Part shown: in pieces, positions 16,009 through 23,731 of the stretch | Layout of the letters: each line of letters opens with the position of its first letter | Numbering within the stretch: the first letter of the stretch is position 1 | DNA from: Paenibacillus cookii | GTDB taxonomy: Bacteria; Bacillota; Bacilli; Paenibacillales; Paenibacillaceae | DNA: 64,000 nt | Assembly (NCBI RefSeq): GCF_018333375.1 | Contig: NZ_BORW01000031.1 | Span: 1 to 64,000 of the forward strand | Reading direction: 5' to 3' | Program-made: the position numbers and the translations under genes | The notes under the pieces: generated by a model | Databases searched by the model: none | Told to the model about the DNA's origin: nothing | Seen by the model: the letters and a program-made list of their open reading frames with translations, nothing else

Positions 16009-17244
16009 TTAGACGGTCAACTGGCTCAGCATCATTAACGCGGCTCCGATGGCGATGGCTTCGTCGCCGTACGTGCCTCTGCTGAAAATCACCTGGTATT
16101 TCGGATAATGGTAGGTTTTGCGGATGGCCGTTTGGGTGGCCGTATAAAAAAACAGATTCGATTCGGTCATGAGCGGGCCGCCCAAAATAACCTTTTCCGG
16201 ATTCAAAATGTTCAGCAGATTCGCAAGGCCGACGCCGAAATACGCCGCCGCTTGCGTCACGATTTCGGTCACCATCGGGTCCATTTGCTTCAGCGCCTCC
16301 ATAATGTCCGGATATTTGGCCGGCTCCCCCGGCGGCAGCCATTGCCGCAAAACGCTGCCGCGGCCGAGGCGCAGCCTTGAGTTCACTTCGCGTTCAATGG
16401 CATAGACCGACGCATACGAATCAAGCGCCCCGTAATTGCCTTGCGGCGTGCGGTAGGGGTGGCCGTCCGCCTGGATGATCATTTGGCCGAAGGAACCCTC
16501 CATATCGACGGCGCCGTGGATGAGCTTGTTGTCCGTCATCATGCCGAGGCGAAGGCCCGTGCCGGCATGGACGTATAACATGTGACGGAAATTTTTGGTG
16601 CGGTTCGCCCAGGATTCCGCGATGAGCGCCGTATTGGCGCCGTTATCCAGCATGACGGGACAGCCGAGCCGTTCCTCCAGCAGCTTCACGATCGGCACAT
16701 GGTTCCAGCCGGGAGCGGCAAACCATTCGGGTTCTTCGATGATGCCGTCCTCCCTGCTCAGCGGCCCGACGGCGCCGATGCCCATCCCGATGATCCGGTC
16801 CCGGGCGATCCGGTGTTTGTCCATCCATTCGCCGGCTTGCCCGGCCACCTGCTGCAGAAGGGCCAAGGGCGTGGTTTCTTCGGTCATGCGCCATTCTATG
16901 GCATCGATTTTGTTGCCTGCTAGATCAAGCAGCACAAGCCGGGAGGACACCCGGGATATGTCGAGCCCGAAGGCATAACCGTAGCTGGCGTTCACCCGAT
17001 AAAGAATCGGCCGCCGTCCGCCGGTGGAGGCTCCAAGACCGCTTTCGGTGATGACCCCGATGGAGACGAGCTCATCCAGTACGCGCGTTAAGGTGCTGAC
17101 CGTAAGCCCGCTTGCGGCGAGCAAATCGTTTTTGGCGATCTCCTGCATCCGGCGGATGTCCTGGAACAGCTCCTTCGCCTTGGGCGACGGGATGCGGCTT
17201 TGCGCATCGATTCGTTGGTTCTTTTCATTAGGCATACTAGGCAT
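16009..17244 (-). CDS. ROK-family transcriptional regulator
   Basis: A 411-residue protein with an N-terminal winged helix (AKNDLLAASGLTVSTLTRVLDELVSIGVITES, then GRRPILYRVN) and a ROK sugar-kinase-like domain (GLDISRVSSRLVLLDLAGN, GIGAVGPL, LDNGANTALIAESW, YVHAGTGLRLGMM, LNPEKVILGGPL). The cysteine zinc cluster of many ROK proteins (CxCGxxGC) is not visible. It probably senses a sugar and represses nearby genes, such as the sulfatase/FGE locus. The start overlaps the end of the upstream chromate-transporter gene by 8 nt, implying translational coupling. A second in-frame ATG at 17235 gives a 3-residue shorter protein. Confidence 0.88.
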   Translation of the reverse strand: MPSMPNEKNQRIDAQSRIPSPKAKELFQDIRRMQEIAKNDLLAASGLTVSTLTRVLDELVSIGVITESGLGASTGGRRPILYRVNASYGYAFGLDISRVSSRLVLLDLAGNKIDAIEWRMTEETTPLALLQQVAGQAGEWMDKHRIARDRIIGMGIGAVGPLSREDGIIEEPEWFAAPGWNHVPIVKLLEERLGCPVMLDNGANTALIAESWANRTKNFRHMLYVHAGTGLRLGMMTDNKLIHGAVDMEGSFGQMIIQADGHPYRTPQGNYGALDSYASVYAIEREVNSRLRLGRGSVLRQWLPPGEPAKYPDIMEALKQMDPMVTEIVTQAAAYFGVGLANLLNILNPEKVILGGPLMTESNLFFYTATQTAIRKTYHYPKYQVIFSRGTYGDEAIAIGAALMMLSQLTV

Positions 17245-17773
17245 AAATCACAATCCCCACAATCCCTGAAACGATAATCATGGCCAGCGGATGCACGCGG
17301 AAACGAATCATGGCGGTCAGGGCAGCGATAAAAATGGCGATGCTGGCAAACGTGCTGAAGGAAAATCCGGTAATAAAACCGGAGTGGATCGTCATCGTGT
17401 AAGCGGCGTATGCAATCAAGGCGATCACGGCCGGCTTCATGCCGTTCAGCGCCGCCTGTATCCACTGATTATCATACACACGGTAAAAAACGGTAGCAAC
17501 CAGGAACATGACGATGGCGGAAGGCAGCACGATGCCCAGCGAAGCGACCAGGCTGCCGATCCATCCGCCCGCGGCATAACCGACATAGACGGCGCTGTTC
17601 ATGGCCACCGGCCCCGGCGCCATGCCGGCAATGGCGATCGCTTCCGTATATTGCTCCGCCGTCATCCAGCCTTCCTTCAGCGCGGCGTGTTCGATGACCG
17701 GAAGCATGGCGTACCCTCCGCCGAAAGACATAAATCCAATTTTGAAAAAAGTCCATAATAACTCCAGCAGCAT
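17237..17773 (-). CDS. chrA: Chromate transporter ChrA family, half-length protein (second of pair)
   Basis: A 178-residue membrane protein with about five or six hydrophobic helices and the CHR domain motifs FFKIGFMSFGGGYAMLPVIEHAAL and IAGMAPGPVAMNSAVYVGYAAGG. Short ChrA proteins with one CHR domain work in pairs, as in B. subtilis YwrA/YwrB. They export chromate or act on related oxyanions (sulfate-like), which may matter beside a sulfatase. It is encoded 137 bp downstream of the first half and overlaps the ROK gene. Confidence 0.85.
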   Translation of the reverse strand: MLLELLWTFFKIGFMSFGGGYAMLPVIEHAALKEGWMTAEQYTEAIAIAGMAPGPVAMNSAVYVGYAAGGWIGSLVASLGIVLPSAIVMFLVATVFYRVYDNQWIQAALNGMKPAVIALIAYAAYTMTIHSGFITGFSFSTFASIAIFIAALTAMIRFRVHPLAMIIVSGIVGIVIYA

Positions 17774-17910
17774 GATTTCTTCCTCTTCTCCCCAAGCGGG
17801 TATCTATTCTCGGACTTCCGGACGTTCCGGAAGCTGCCGTTTAATCCGAAATATAAAAATTGAATATTCATGGTCCATATGGGCCCGGCCCGACGCGATC
17901 CTCACGGAAT

Positions 17911-18522
17911 TTACATGGGAGGATGGTCGCCCTTGTTCTCGGGGGAGGCTTTTTGCGGATCCCCCACGGGGGACGCTGCCTTGGCAACGATGCCGATCAC
18001 GACGCCGACCGCCAGGACGAAAAGGGGCGGAATCGGAAAAAAGAGCAGCAGGACGAGGCAGGCGGCGGCGACGCCCCATGCCAAAGGATGGTTCAGCGCC
18101 TGTTTGCGCATCCGGACCGCCGCGTAGATGATCAAGGCGACGACGGTGGGTTTGATGCCGTGCAGCGCGGCCTGCACGTAACGGTTATGGCTGAAGCCCG
18201 CCGCAGCTGCGCATAAGACGAGCATGATAAGGATCGTCGGCAGGGAAATGCCGGCAACGGCGGCAAGGAGGCCGGGAATGCCGGCCACGCGGTAGCCGAC
18301 CAGCGCGGCGACGTTGACTCCGATGCCCCCGGGAGCCGCGCCGGAAAGCGCGGTCATCTCGCTCATTTCCTTGGAGCCCAGCCATCCGCGGCGTTCCGTG
18401 ACTTCCTTATCGATGACGGGAAGGATGGCGTAGCCGCCGCCAAAGGTGGTGGGTCCGATTTTCAAAAAAGAAACAAAAAGCTTTCCGCATAAGCGAAGCT
18501 TGCGTTCTCGGTTGGCTTCCAT
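17911..18522 (-). CDS. chrA: Chromate transporter ChrA family, half-length protein (first of pair)
   Basis: About 203 residues with the CHR domain: FVSFLKIGPTTFGGGYAILPVIDKEV and LSGAAPGGIGVNVAALVGYRVAG, then several hydrophobic helices and a short polar tail. The start at 18522 (MEANRERK) follows AAGGAAG; the upstream extension to 18651 lacks a binding site. It is the first gene of the minus-strand run chrA-chrA-ROK-FGE and diverges from the sulfatase gene, so both directions may share control in the 232-bp gap, which has CTTTATT (18580-18586) / AATAAAG (18596-18602). Confidence 0.84.
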   Translation of the reverse strand: MEANRERKLRLCGKLFVSFLKIGPTTFGGGYAILPVIDKEVTERRGWLGSKEMSEMTALSGAAPGGIGVNVAALVGYRVAGIPGLLAAVAGISLPTILIMLVLCAAAAGFSHNRYVQAALHGIKPTVVALIIYAAVRMRKQALNHPLAWGVAAACLVLLLFFPIPPLFVLAVGVVIGIVAKAASPVGDPQKASPENKGDHPPM

Positions 18523-18754
18523 GATTTTTGCTTCCTTCTTTCCTTGACTTCCTGAGGTGTTCGCTTCCAGTATATCGTACTTTATTTCTTTTTGGAATAA
18601 AGAAAGGCCCTTATTTGCTGGAAAAGAGGAACAAACCGGGATCGAAATCAAGATAACGAAGGAAAATCCATTTACTTTCGATCAAAATGGAGGTTAAATG
18701 GAAATAATTTCGAATCCATGTTTTTGAATTCATCTCCTGGGGAGGGGAACGTCC

Positions 18755-20230
18755 TTGAATCGGAACAAACCGAATGTTTTGCTGATTACCGTGGACCAAA
18801 TGCGTTACGATTGCCTGAGCATCGCAGGCCATCCCGTGGTGGAGACGCCGAATTTGGATGAGCTGGCCCGCACCGGCGTGCGTTTCGACCGCGCCTACTC
18901 CGCGACGCCGTCCTGCATCCCGGCGCGGGCGGCGATTTTTACCGGGAAGTCCCAGACGGGCCACGGGCGCGTCGGGTATCAAGACCGCGTGCCGTGGCGT
19001 TACGACCGCACGATGCCGGAGGAATTTGCGAAGGCCGGATACCACACGCAATGCGTCGGCAAAATGCACGTATACCCGGCCAGAAACCTGATGGGTTTTC
19101 ACCATGTCGTGCTGCACGACGGGTATCTGCATCATAACCGGAATAAGTACAGCATCCCGGTCTCCGAACATTACGACGAAGTGGACGATTACTTGCATTG
19201 GCTGCGCCGGCAGGAACCCGGCGCGGACCTGATCGATTCCGGATTGGACTGCAACGCTTCGGCGGTGGCCCGCCCGTGGCATCTTCCGGAAAAGTTCCAC
19301 CCGACGAATTGGGTCGTCACCGAATCGATCGATTTCCTGCGCCGCCGCGACCCGGGCAAGCCGTTTTTCTTGTGGATGTCTTTCGTCCGGCCCCATTCGC
19401 CGCTGGATCCGCCGCAGGCGTATCTCGATTTGTACGAAGACGCGGAAATCCCCGATCCGCCGGTCGGCGATTGGGTGATGACGTCCGATCCCGGTTTGGA
19501 AGGGTACAATCCGACGACAAGCCGAGGCATCGTCCCGAAACGCCGGCTCAAAAAAGCGACGGCCGCCTATTACGCGCTCATCACGCATATCGATCATCAA
19601 ATCGGCCGCTTTATGCAGGCGCTGGCGGAATACGGCGAGATGAACGACACGGTCATTTTGTTTACCTCGGATCATGGGGAACTGATGGGCGACCATCACC
19701 TGTTCCGCAAGTCGCTGCCTTATGAAGGAAGCGCGCGGGTGCCGTTTATCGTCAATGATCCGGGAAACCGCCTGGGCCTTCAAAGGGGCAAAGTGGTGGA
19801 GGAGGTCGTGGAAATGCGGGACATTATGCCGACGTTGCTGGATGCCGCAGGCGTGCCGATCCCCGATTCGGTGGAGGGGGGCAGCGTGCTACAGCTGGCT
19901 TCACGGGCTGCCGAACGTCAAGGCGTTGCTTGGCGTTCCTACCTGCACGGAGAACATTCGCAAGGCAGCCAGTCCAATCATTGGGTTACGGACGGCAAGG
20001 AAAAATATGTCTGGTTCTCCCAAACCGGCGAGGAACAGTTTTTCCTGCTCGGCGAAGATCCGCAGGAGCTGCATAACGCCATCCGCGACGAGTCCTGCCG
20101 GGAACGGATCCGGCACTGGCGATCGGTGTTGGTTCAGGAGCTGAAGGATCGCGAAGAGGGATACTCGGACGGCGAACGGCTGATCGTCGGGCGAACTCCG
20201 GCCGCCGTGCTTTCGCACGTCCGCGGATGA
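18755..20230 (+). CDS. Type I (Cys-type) sulfatase
   Basis: A 491-residue alkaline-phosphatase-superfamily enzyme. N-terminal metal-site VLLITVDQMRYDCLSIAGH, then the sulfatase signature ATPSCIPARAAIFTG with Cys54, Pro56 and Arg58 (CxPxR), the substrate for formylglycine formation. TSDHGELMGDHHLFRKSLPYEGSARVPFIV supplies further metal and active-site residues. No signal peptide is seen, so it should be cytoplasmic and act on imported sulfated sugars or aryl sulfates. The start is TTG at 18755 after GGGGAGGGG. It is divergent from the chrA-ROK-FGE run. Confidence 0.93.
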   Translation: MNRNKPNVLLITVDQMRYDCLSIAGHPVVETPNLDELARTGVRFDRAYSATPSCIPARAAIFTGKSQTGHGRVGYQDRVPWRYDRTMPEEFAKAGYHTQCVGKMHVYPARNLMGFHHVVLHDGYLHHNRNKYSIPVSEHYDEVDDYLHWLRRQEPGADLIDSGLDCNASAVARPWHLPEKFHPTNWVVTESIDFLRRRDPGKPFFLWMSFVRPHSPLDPPQAYLDLYEDAEIPDPPVGDWVMTSDPGLEGYNPTTSRGIVPKRRLKKATAAYYALITHIDHQIGRFMQALAEYGEMNDTVILFTSDHGELMGDHHLFRKSLPYEGSARVPFIVNDPGNRLGLQRGKVVEEVVEMRDIMPTLLDAAGVPIPDSVEGGSVLQLASRAAERQGVAWRSYLHGEHSQGSQSNHWVTDGKEKYVWFSQTGEEQFFLLGEDPQELHNAIRDESCRERIRHWRSVLVQELKDREEGYSDGERLIVGRTPAAVLSHVRG

Positions 20231-20298
20231 CCGCAAAGGCTGCCTTAACGGCAGCATCCGGCGACCGGCAGGTCGATCCAATGAAGGAGGGGGATTCG

Positions 20299-21084
20299 GT
20301 GATCCTCGAAGAAGCCGTCGATACGGTCGTCTCCAGTTTGACGAAAGACGAATACGTGCAGGCGATATTTTTAAAAGGTTCGATGGGCAGAAACGAACAT
20401 GACGAATTTTCCGATATCGATTTGTATTGTCTTGTGAATGCGGAGGATCTGGATTTGTTTCTTCCGAACCGCATGCGGCATATAAGGGCGTACAAAGAAC
20501 TGCTGTTTTATGACGAAATCTTTATCGTTGCGCCGCAAATATTGGCCGTATACGAAAACCTGGTTCATCTCGACCTGTTCACCGTGACGGAAGAAAACTA
20601 CGTCGCCAAAGATTTTATCAAGGTGCTGCATGACCCGGACGGAAGGCTGGCTCCATTGGCCGCCAAGCAAAACCTGGCTTTGGAGCCGGCGGAGTTTCAG
20701 GATGCCGTCGACGACGCGGTATGGTTTTTGTATCAATATCACGCCGCCTCCCGCAGAGGAAACGATCTGTGGAGCATTCAAACGCTTCACAACGCGATGA
20801 CGAATCTCTCCAAAGCGTTATTGCATAAATACAAGCCGGAGCGGGCGCAGCTTGGCATGAAGGATATGGAACGCTCCTTGCCCGAAGAACCGTTGGCCGC
20901 GGTCAAACGGATCTATGCCCACATGACGCCGGAACATCATAAACAAGCTTGCAGGTTCATGGTTGATTTGATGCTGCGGGAAGAAGCCTGGATCTTTGCC
21001 CATGTGCCCTTCCCTTTGAAGATCAAGCCATTATGGGACGCGATGAAAAAAATAGGATCGGCCGACCCGCGAACGAACGCGTGA
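20299..21084 (+). CDS. Nucleotidyltransferase-fold protein
   Basis: About 261 residues. The polymerase-beta-type motif GSMGRNEHDEFSDIDLYCLV (GS...DxD) gives the two metal-binding Asp residues, with a third acidic residue likely in HLDLFTV. The C-terminal half is helical, as in kanamycin nucleotidyltransferase and related proteins. It may nucleotidylate a small molecule or protein; resistance function is not shown. GTG at 20299, 5 nt after AAGGAGGGGG, is preferred over the ATG at 20227 that overlaps the sulfatase stop. Transcription with the sulfatase is likely. Confidence 0.8.
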   Translation: MILEEAVDTVVSSLTKDEYVQAIFLKGSMGRNEHDEFSDIDLYCLVNAEDLDLFLPNRMRHIRAYKELLFYDEIFIVAPQILAVYENLVHLDLFTVTEENYVAKDFIKVLHDPDGRLAPLAAKQNLALEPAEFQDAVDDAVWFLYQYHAASRRGNDLWSIQTLHNAMTNLSKALLHKYKPERAQLGMKDMERSLPEEPLAAVKRIYAHMTPEHHKQACRFMVDLMLREEAWIFAHVPFPLKIKPLWDAMKKIGSADPRTNA

Positions 21085-21109
21085 CACCCGGAATCCGGCC
21101 CTGAAGCGC

Positions 21110-21153
21110 AAAAAAGAACCCTGTTTCCTTCAGCTGGAAGCAACAGGGTTCTT
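21110..21153 (-). terminator. Terminator of greA
   Basis: On the minus strand AAGAACCCTGTT / AACAGGGTTCTTTTTT with a small inner stem; the T-run is on the greA side. Confidence 0.85.
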
Positions 21154-21195
21154 GGCGTTCGTTTCACGGTTTCAGGCATCCCGTTACCGATGCCG

Positions 21196-21678
21196 TTATG
21201 ATTTGGCGCGGATATCCAGGACTTCGTACTGGATGACTCCCATCGGCGCCGTCACGCTGATGACGTCGCCGACGGACTTGCCGATCAGCTCTTTGCCGAG
21301 CGGGCTTTCGTAGGAGATTTTGTTGCTTTGCACGTCGGCTTCCGCCGGACTGACGATCCGGTATTCCACGACTTCGTTGAATTCCCGGTCGTTCAGCTTG
21401 ACGTAGGCGCCCACGCTGACGATCGAAGCATCGGTGCTTTTGACGACCCGGGCTTTGGTCAGCATTTTCTCCAGCATGATGATCCGGGTTTCCATGAACG
21501 ACTGGTCGTTTTTAGCGGAATGGTATTCGCTGTTTTCCTTCAGGTCGCCGTAACTGATCGCTACCTTCAGACGTTCCGCAAGCTCTTTGCGTTTTACGGT
21601 TTTTAATTCCTCCAGCTCGGCCTTTAGTTCTTCCAGCCCTTCGGGAGTCAAAATGATTTCTTCATTTTCATTGGACAT
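21196..21678 (-). CDS. greA: Transcription elongation factor GreA
   Basis: A 160-residue protein of standard length. The N-terminal coiled coil (ILTPEGLEELKAELEELKTVKRKELAERLKVAISYGDLKENSEYHSAKNDQ, shown here in parts) has the acidic tip GDLKENSEY. The C-terminal FKBP-like domain has SYESPLGKELIGKSVGDVISV. GreA inserts the coiled coil into the RNA polymerase secondary channel and stimulates cleavage of backtracked RNA. The gene is alone on the minus strand, with TACAAT as a possible -10 upstream. Confidence 0.97.
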   Translation of the reverse strand: MSNENEEIILTPEGLEELKAELEELKTVKRKELAERLKVAISYGDLKENSEYHSAKNDQSFMETRIIMLEKMLTKARVVKSTDASIVSVGAYVKLNDREFNEVVEYRIVSPAEADVQSNKISYESPLGKELIGKSVGDVISVTAPMGVIQYEVLDIRAKS

Positions 21679-22036
21679 ATCGCAACACCTCTCTCTCTTA
21701 AATTGTACACGAAATGCCGGCTAAAACGAAATATCCGGAAACAATCGGTATCATCAAACTCCTGGGGGATGAACGCTGATCCTGCCGATAGGGGGATGTT
21801 ATCCCGAGTATCCCCGCATCTAAGGAAGAATGCAGGCTGTCCTGGCCGGCTTGTCGGCCAGCCGTCGGTATGGTCGCGGGAATTCGGAAGAAAACCCGTG
21901 TCGGCCCATCTGATCGGAGGCGGCCCGGCTCCCGGGACCGCCGGCTGATTTCGGCACCCGTCCGCCTGTATGTTATACTGGTTCTGACGCTTTTTGGCAT
22001 GGAAACCGGGCAGTATAAGGAGGCGGATGACGGAAA
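21679..22036. other. 358-bp divergent intergenic region
   Basis: No coding sequence is convincing. Several GC-rich inverted repeats are present (GGCCGGC..GCCGGC-like between 21842 and 21868, and GGCGGCCCGG..CCGCCGG near 21918-21945). A likely -10 for the marR gene, TATACT in TGTTATACTGG, lies near 21972-21979. The greA promoter reads out on the minus strand. Confidence 0.5.
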
Positions 22037-22462
22037 ATGGATGCTCCGATTCATTTGATCGAATACGAAATCGCTTTGCTGGTGAGGCTTACGACGGCAC
22101 ACAGCCCCAAGCTTGGAAGTCTTGACCGCTCAGAATATCTTTTGCTTAGCGAGCTGGAAAAATTCAGCCCGCTGGCCATTAACGCGCTGGCCGACCAGCT
22201 GCTGCTGAATTTGTCCACGGCGAGCCGCCAGGTGGCTGCGCTTGAGGGGAAAGGTTATATCCGGCGTTATCCGGATTCGAACAACGGCAGGATCAGTTTG
22301 GTGGAAATCACGCCCGAAGGATGGGACATTCTCCGCAAGGTTCAACAAGCGCGTTACGCGGCCTATGCCGACATGCTTTCCGGCTGGTCTCCGGCCGAGC
22401 TTGAGCAGCTGCGGGATCATTTGACCCGGCTGAACCGGGATTTCAAAGCATGGAACAAATAA
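22037..22462 (+). CDS. MarR-family transcriptional regulator
   Basis: A 141-residue regulator with the MarR winged helix: SEYLLLSELEKFSPLAINALADQLLLNLSTASRQVAALEGKGYIRRYPDSNNGRISLVEIT (quoted elements: LSTASRQVAALEGKGYI and the wing NNGRISLVEI). Dimerisation helices flank it. The ATG follows AAGGAGGCGGATGACGG. It lies 45 bp upstream of a nitronate monooxygenase gene, a probable target. The effector is likely a phenolic or electrophile, by family habit. Confidence 0.9.
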   Translation: MDAPIHLIEYEIALLVRLTTAHSPKLGSLDRSEYLLLSELEKFSPLAINALADQLLLNLSTASRQVAALEGKGYIRRYPDSNNGRISLVEITPEGWDILRKVQQARYAAYADMLSGWSPAELEQLRDHLTRLNRDFKAWNK

Positions 22463-22507
22463 GGGCCATATGAATATGGCGGTATTTGGCTAAAGGAGGC
22501 GGAAGAT

Positions 22508-23542
22508 ATGTTGAAAGCGCTAAAATATCCGATCGTACAAGCTCCGATGGCAGGCGGCGTGTCGACCCCCGCATTGGCTGCGGCGGTGTCGGAAGCCGGC
22601 GGACTCGGTTTTTTGGCCGGAGGTTACAAGACGAGCGAAGAGCTTGAAAAAGAAATCAGGGAGCTTCGCGGGCGAACCGCGGCGGGCTTCGGCGTCAACC
22701 TGTTCGTGCCCGGTCCGGATACCGCGGATCCCCAAGCCCTGGAAGCGTATCGGGCAAAGCTTCTGAAAGAAGCGGAAACGCTGAACGTATCCCTTGGAGC
22801 CCCGGACTTCGACGACGATGATTACGCCCGCAAAATCGCCTTGGTGCAAGCCGAACGGGTGCCGGTCGTCAGCTTTACGTTCGGGTGCCCTGCCAAAGAA
22901 ACTGTGCAAACGCTTCAGGAGAAGGGCATCGAGGTGGCAGTCACCGTTACGAATCCGGCGGAAGCGGCGTTGGCTCTTGATGCCGGAGCGGATGTGTTAT
23001 GCCTCCAAGGGGCCGAAGCCGGGGGCCATCGGGGGACTTTTTCGAACGATCCGGACCTGCGGGAGGATATTGGGCTGCTGGTTTTGATCCGGCTCGTCCG
23101 AACGTTGACGGACAAACCGGTCATCGCGGCCGGAGGCATCATGGACGGAGCGGGCGTAAGGGCGGCGCTTGCTGCCGGCGCGGACGCGGCCCAATTGGGG
23201 ACGGCGTTTTTGTTGTGCCCCGAAAGCGGAACGAACGCCGCTTACCGGAAAGCGTTAACCGATCCCGAATTTACCGCTACCCGCATCACGCGTGCATTTA
23301 CGGGCAGAAGGGCGAGGGGGCTCGTGAACAGGTTCATGGAAACCTATGACGCGGAGGCCCCGGCCGCATATCCCCAAGTGCATCATCTGACGCAGCGCCT
23401 CCGAAAAGAAGCCGCCGCGCGCGGTCAAGCCGACTACATGTCGCTGTGGGCCGGTCAGGGGTACCGGATGGCCCGGGCGATTCCGGCAGCGCAATTGATC
23501 CATGAACTCATGACGGAATTTCACGGGAAACAGAACTTATAG
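22508..23542 (+). CDS. Nitronate monooxygenase
   Basis: A 344-residue FMN-dependent TIM-barrel enzyme that oxidises propionate-3-nitronate and other alkyl nitronates. Motifs: YPIVQAPMAGGVSTPALAAAVSEAGGLGFLAGGY, FGVNLFVPGP, CLQGAEAGGHRG (FMN/active-site His), VIAAGGIMDGAGVRAALAAGADAAQLGTAFL and the C-terminal AGQGYRMARAIPAAQLI. Length matches class I enzymes. The ATG follows AAAGGAGGCGG. It is the second gene of a marR unit, ended by a terminator at 23563-23582. Confidence 0.93.
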   Translation: MLKALKYPIVQAPMAGGVSTPALAAAVSEAGGLGFLAGGYKTSEELEKEIRELRGRTAAGFGVNLFVPGPDTADPQALEAYRAKLLKEAETLNVSLGAPDFDDDDYARKIALVQAERVPVVSFTFGCPAKETVQTLQEKGIEVAVTVTNPAEAALALDAGADVLCLQGAEAGGHRGTFSNDPDLREDIGLLVLIRLVRTLTDKPVIAAGGIMDGAGVRAALAAGADAAQLGTAFLLCPESGTNAAYRKALTDPEFTATRITRAFTGRRARGLVNRFMETYDAEAPAAYPQVHHLTQRLRKEAAARGQADYMSLWAGQGYRMARAIPAAQLIHELMTEFHGKQNL

Positions 23543-23562
23543 CTCATCAACAAACGAGATAT

Positions 23563-23582
23563 GCCGCCTTCGGGCGGTTTTT
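23563..23582 (+). terminator. Terminator of the marR-nitronate monooxygenase unit
   Basis: GCCGCC-TTCG-GGCGG followed by five T residues. Confidence 0.88.
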
Positions 23583-23606
23583 CCTTTTCCAAACAAAAAT
23601 TGGCTA

Positions 23607-23660
23607 TTGCATGTTCAAAATTACATATTGTATAATACAACTTGCTGTTTGCAATATGTA
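23607..23660 (+). promoter_or_regulatory. Promoter and operator-like inverted repeat of the efflux unit
   Basis: TTGCAT (23607-23612), 18-bp spacer, TATAAT (23631-23636). A perfect 9-bp inverted repeat TACATATTG (23622-23630) / CAATATGTA (23652-23660) brackets the -10 and start point, a position typical for a repressor. Confidence 0.65.
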
Positions 23661-23731
23661 TTCATTTCCGAAAGAAATCGCTGAGACAGCGGATCATTTC
23701 CCGCGGATCCCAACAAGAAAGGAGGAGTCCG

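Noticed and set aside
21679..22036. Possible structured RNA between greA and marR
   Set aside because: Several GC-rich hairpins exist but they match no riboswitch or T-box pattern that I know, and GC-rich DNA forms such hairpins easily.
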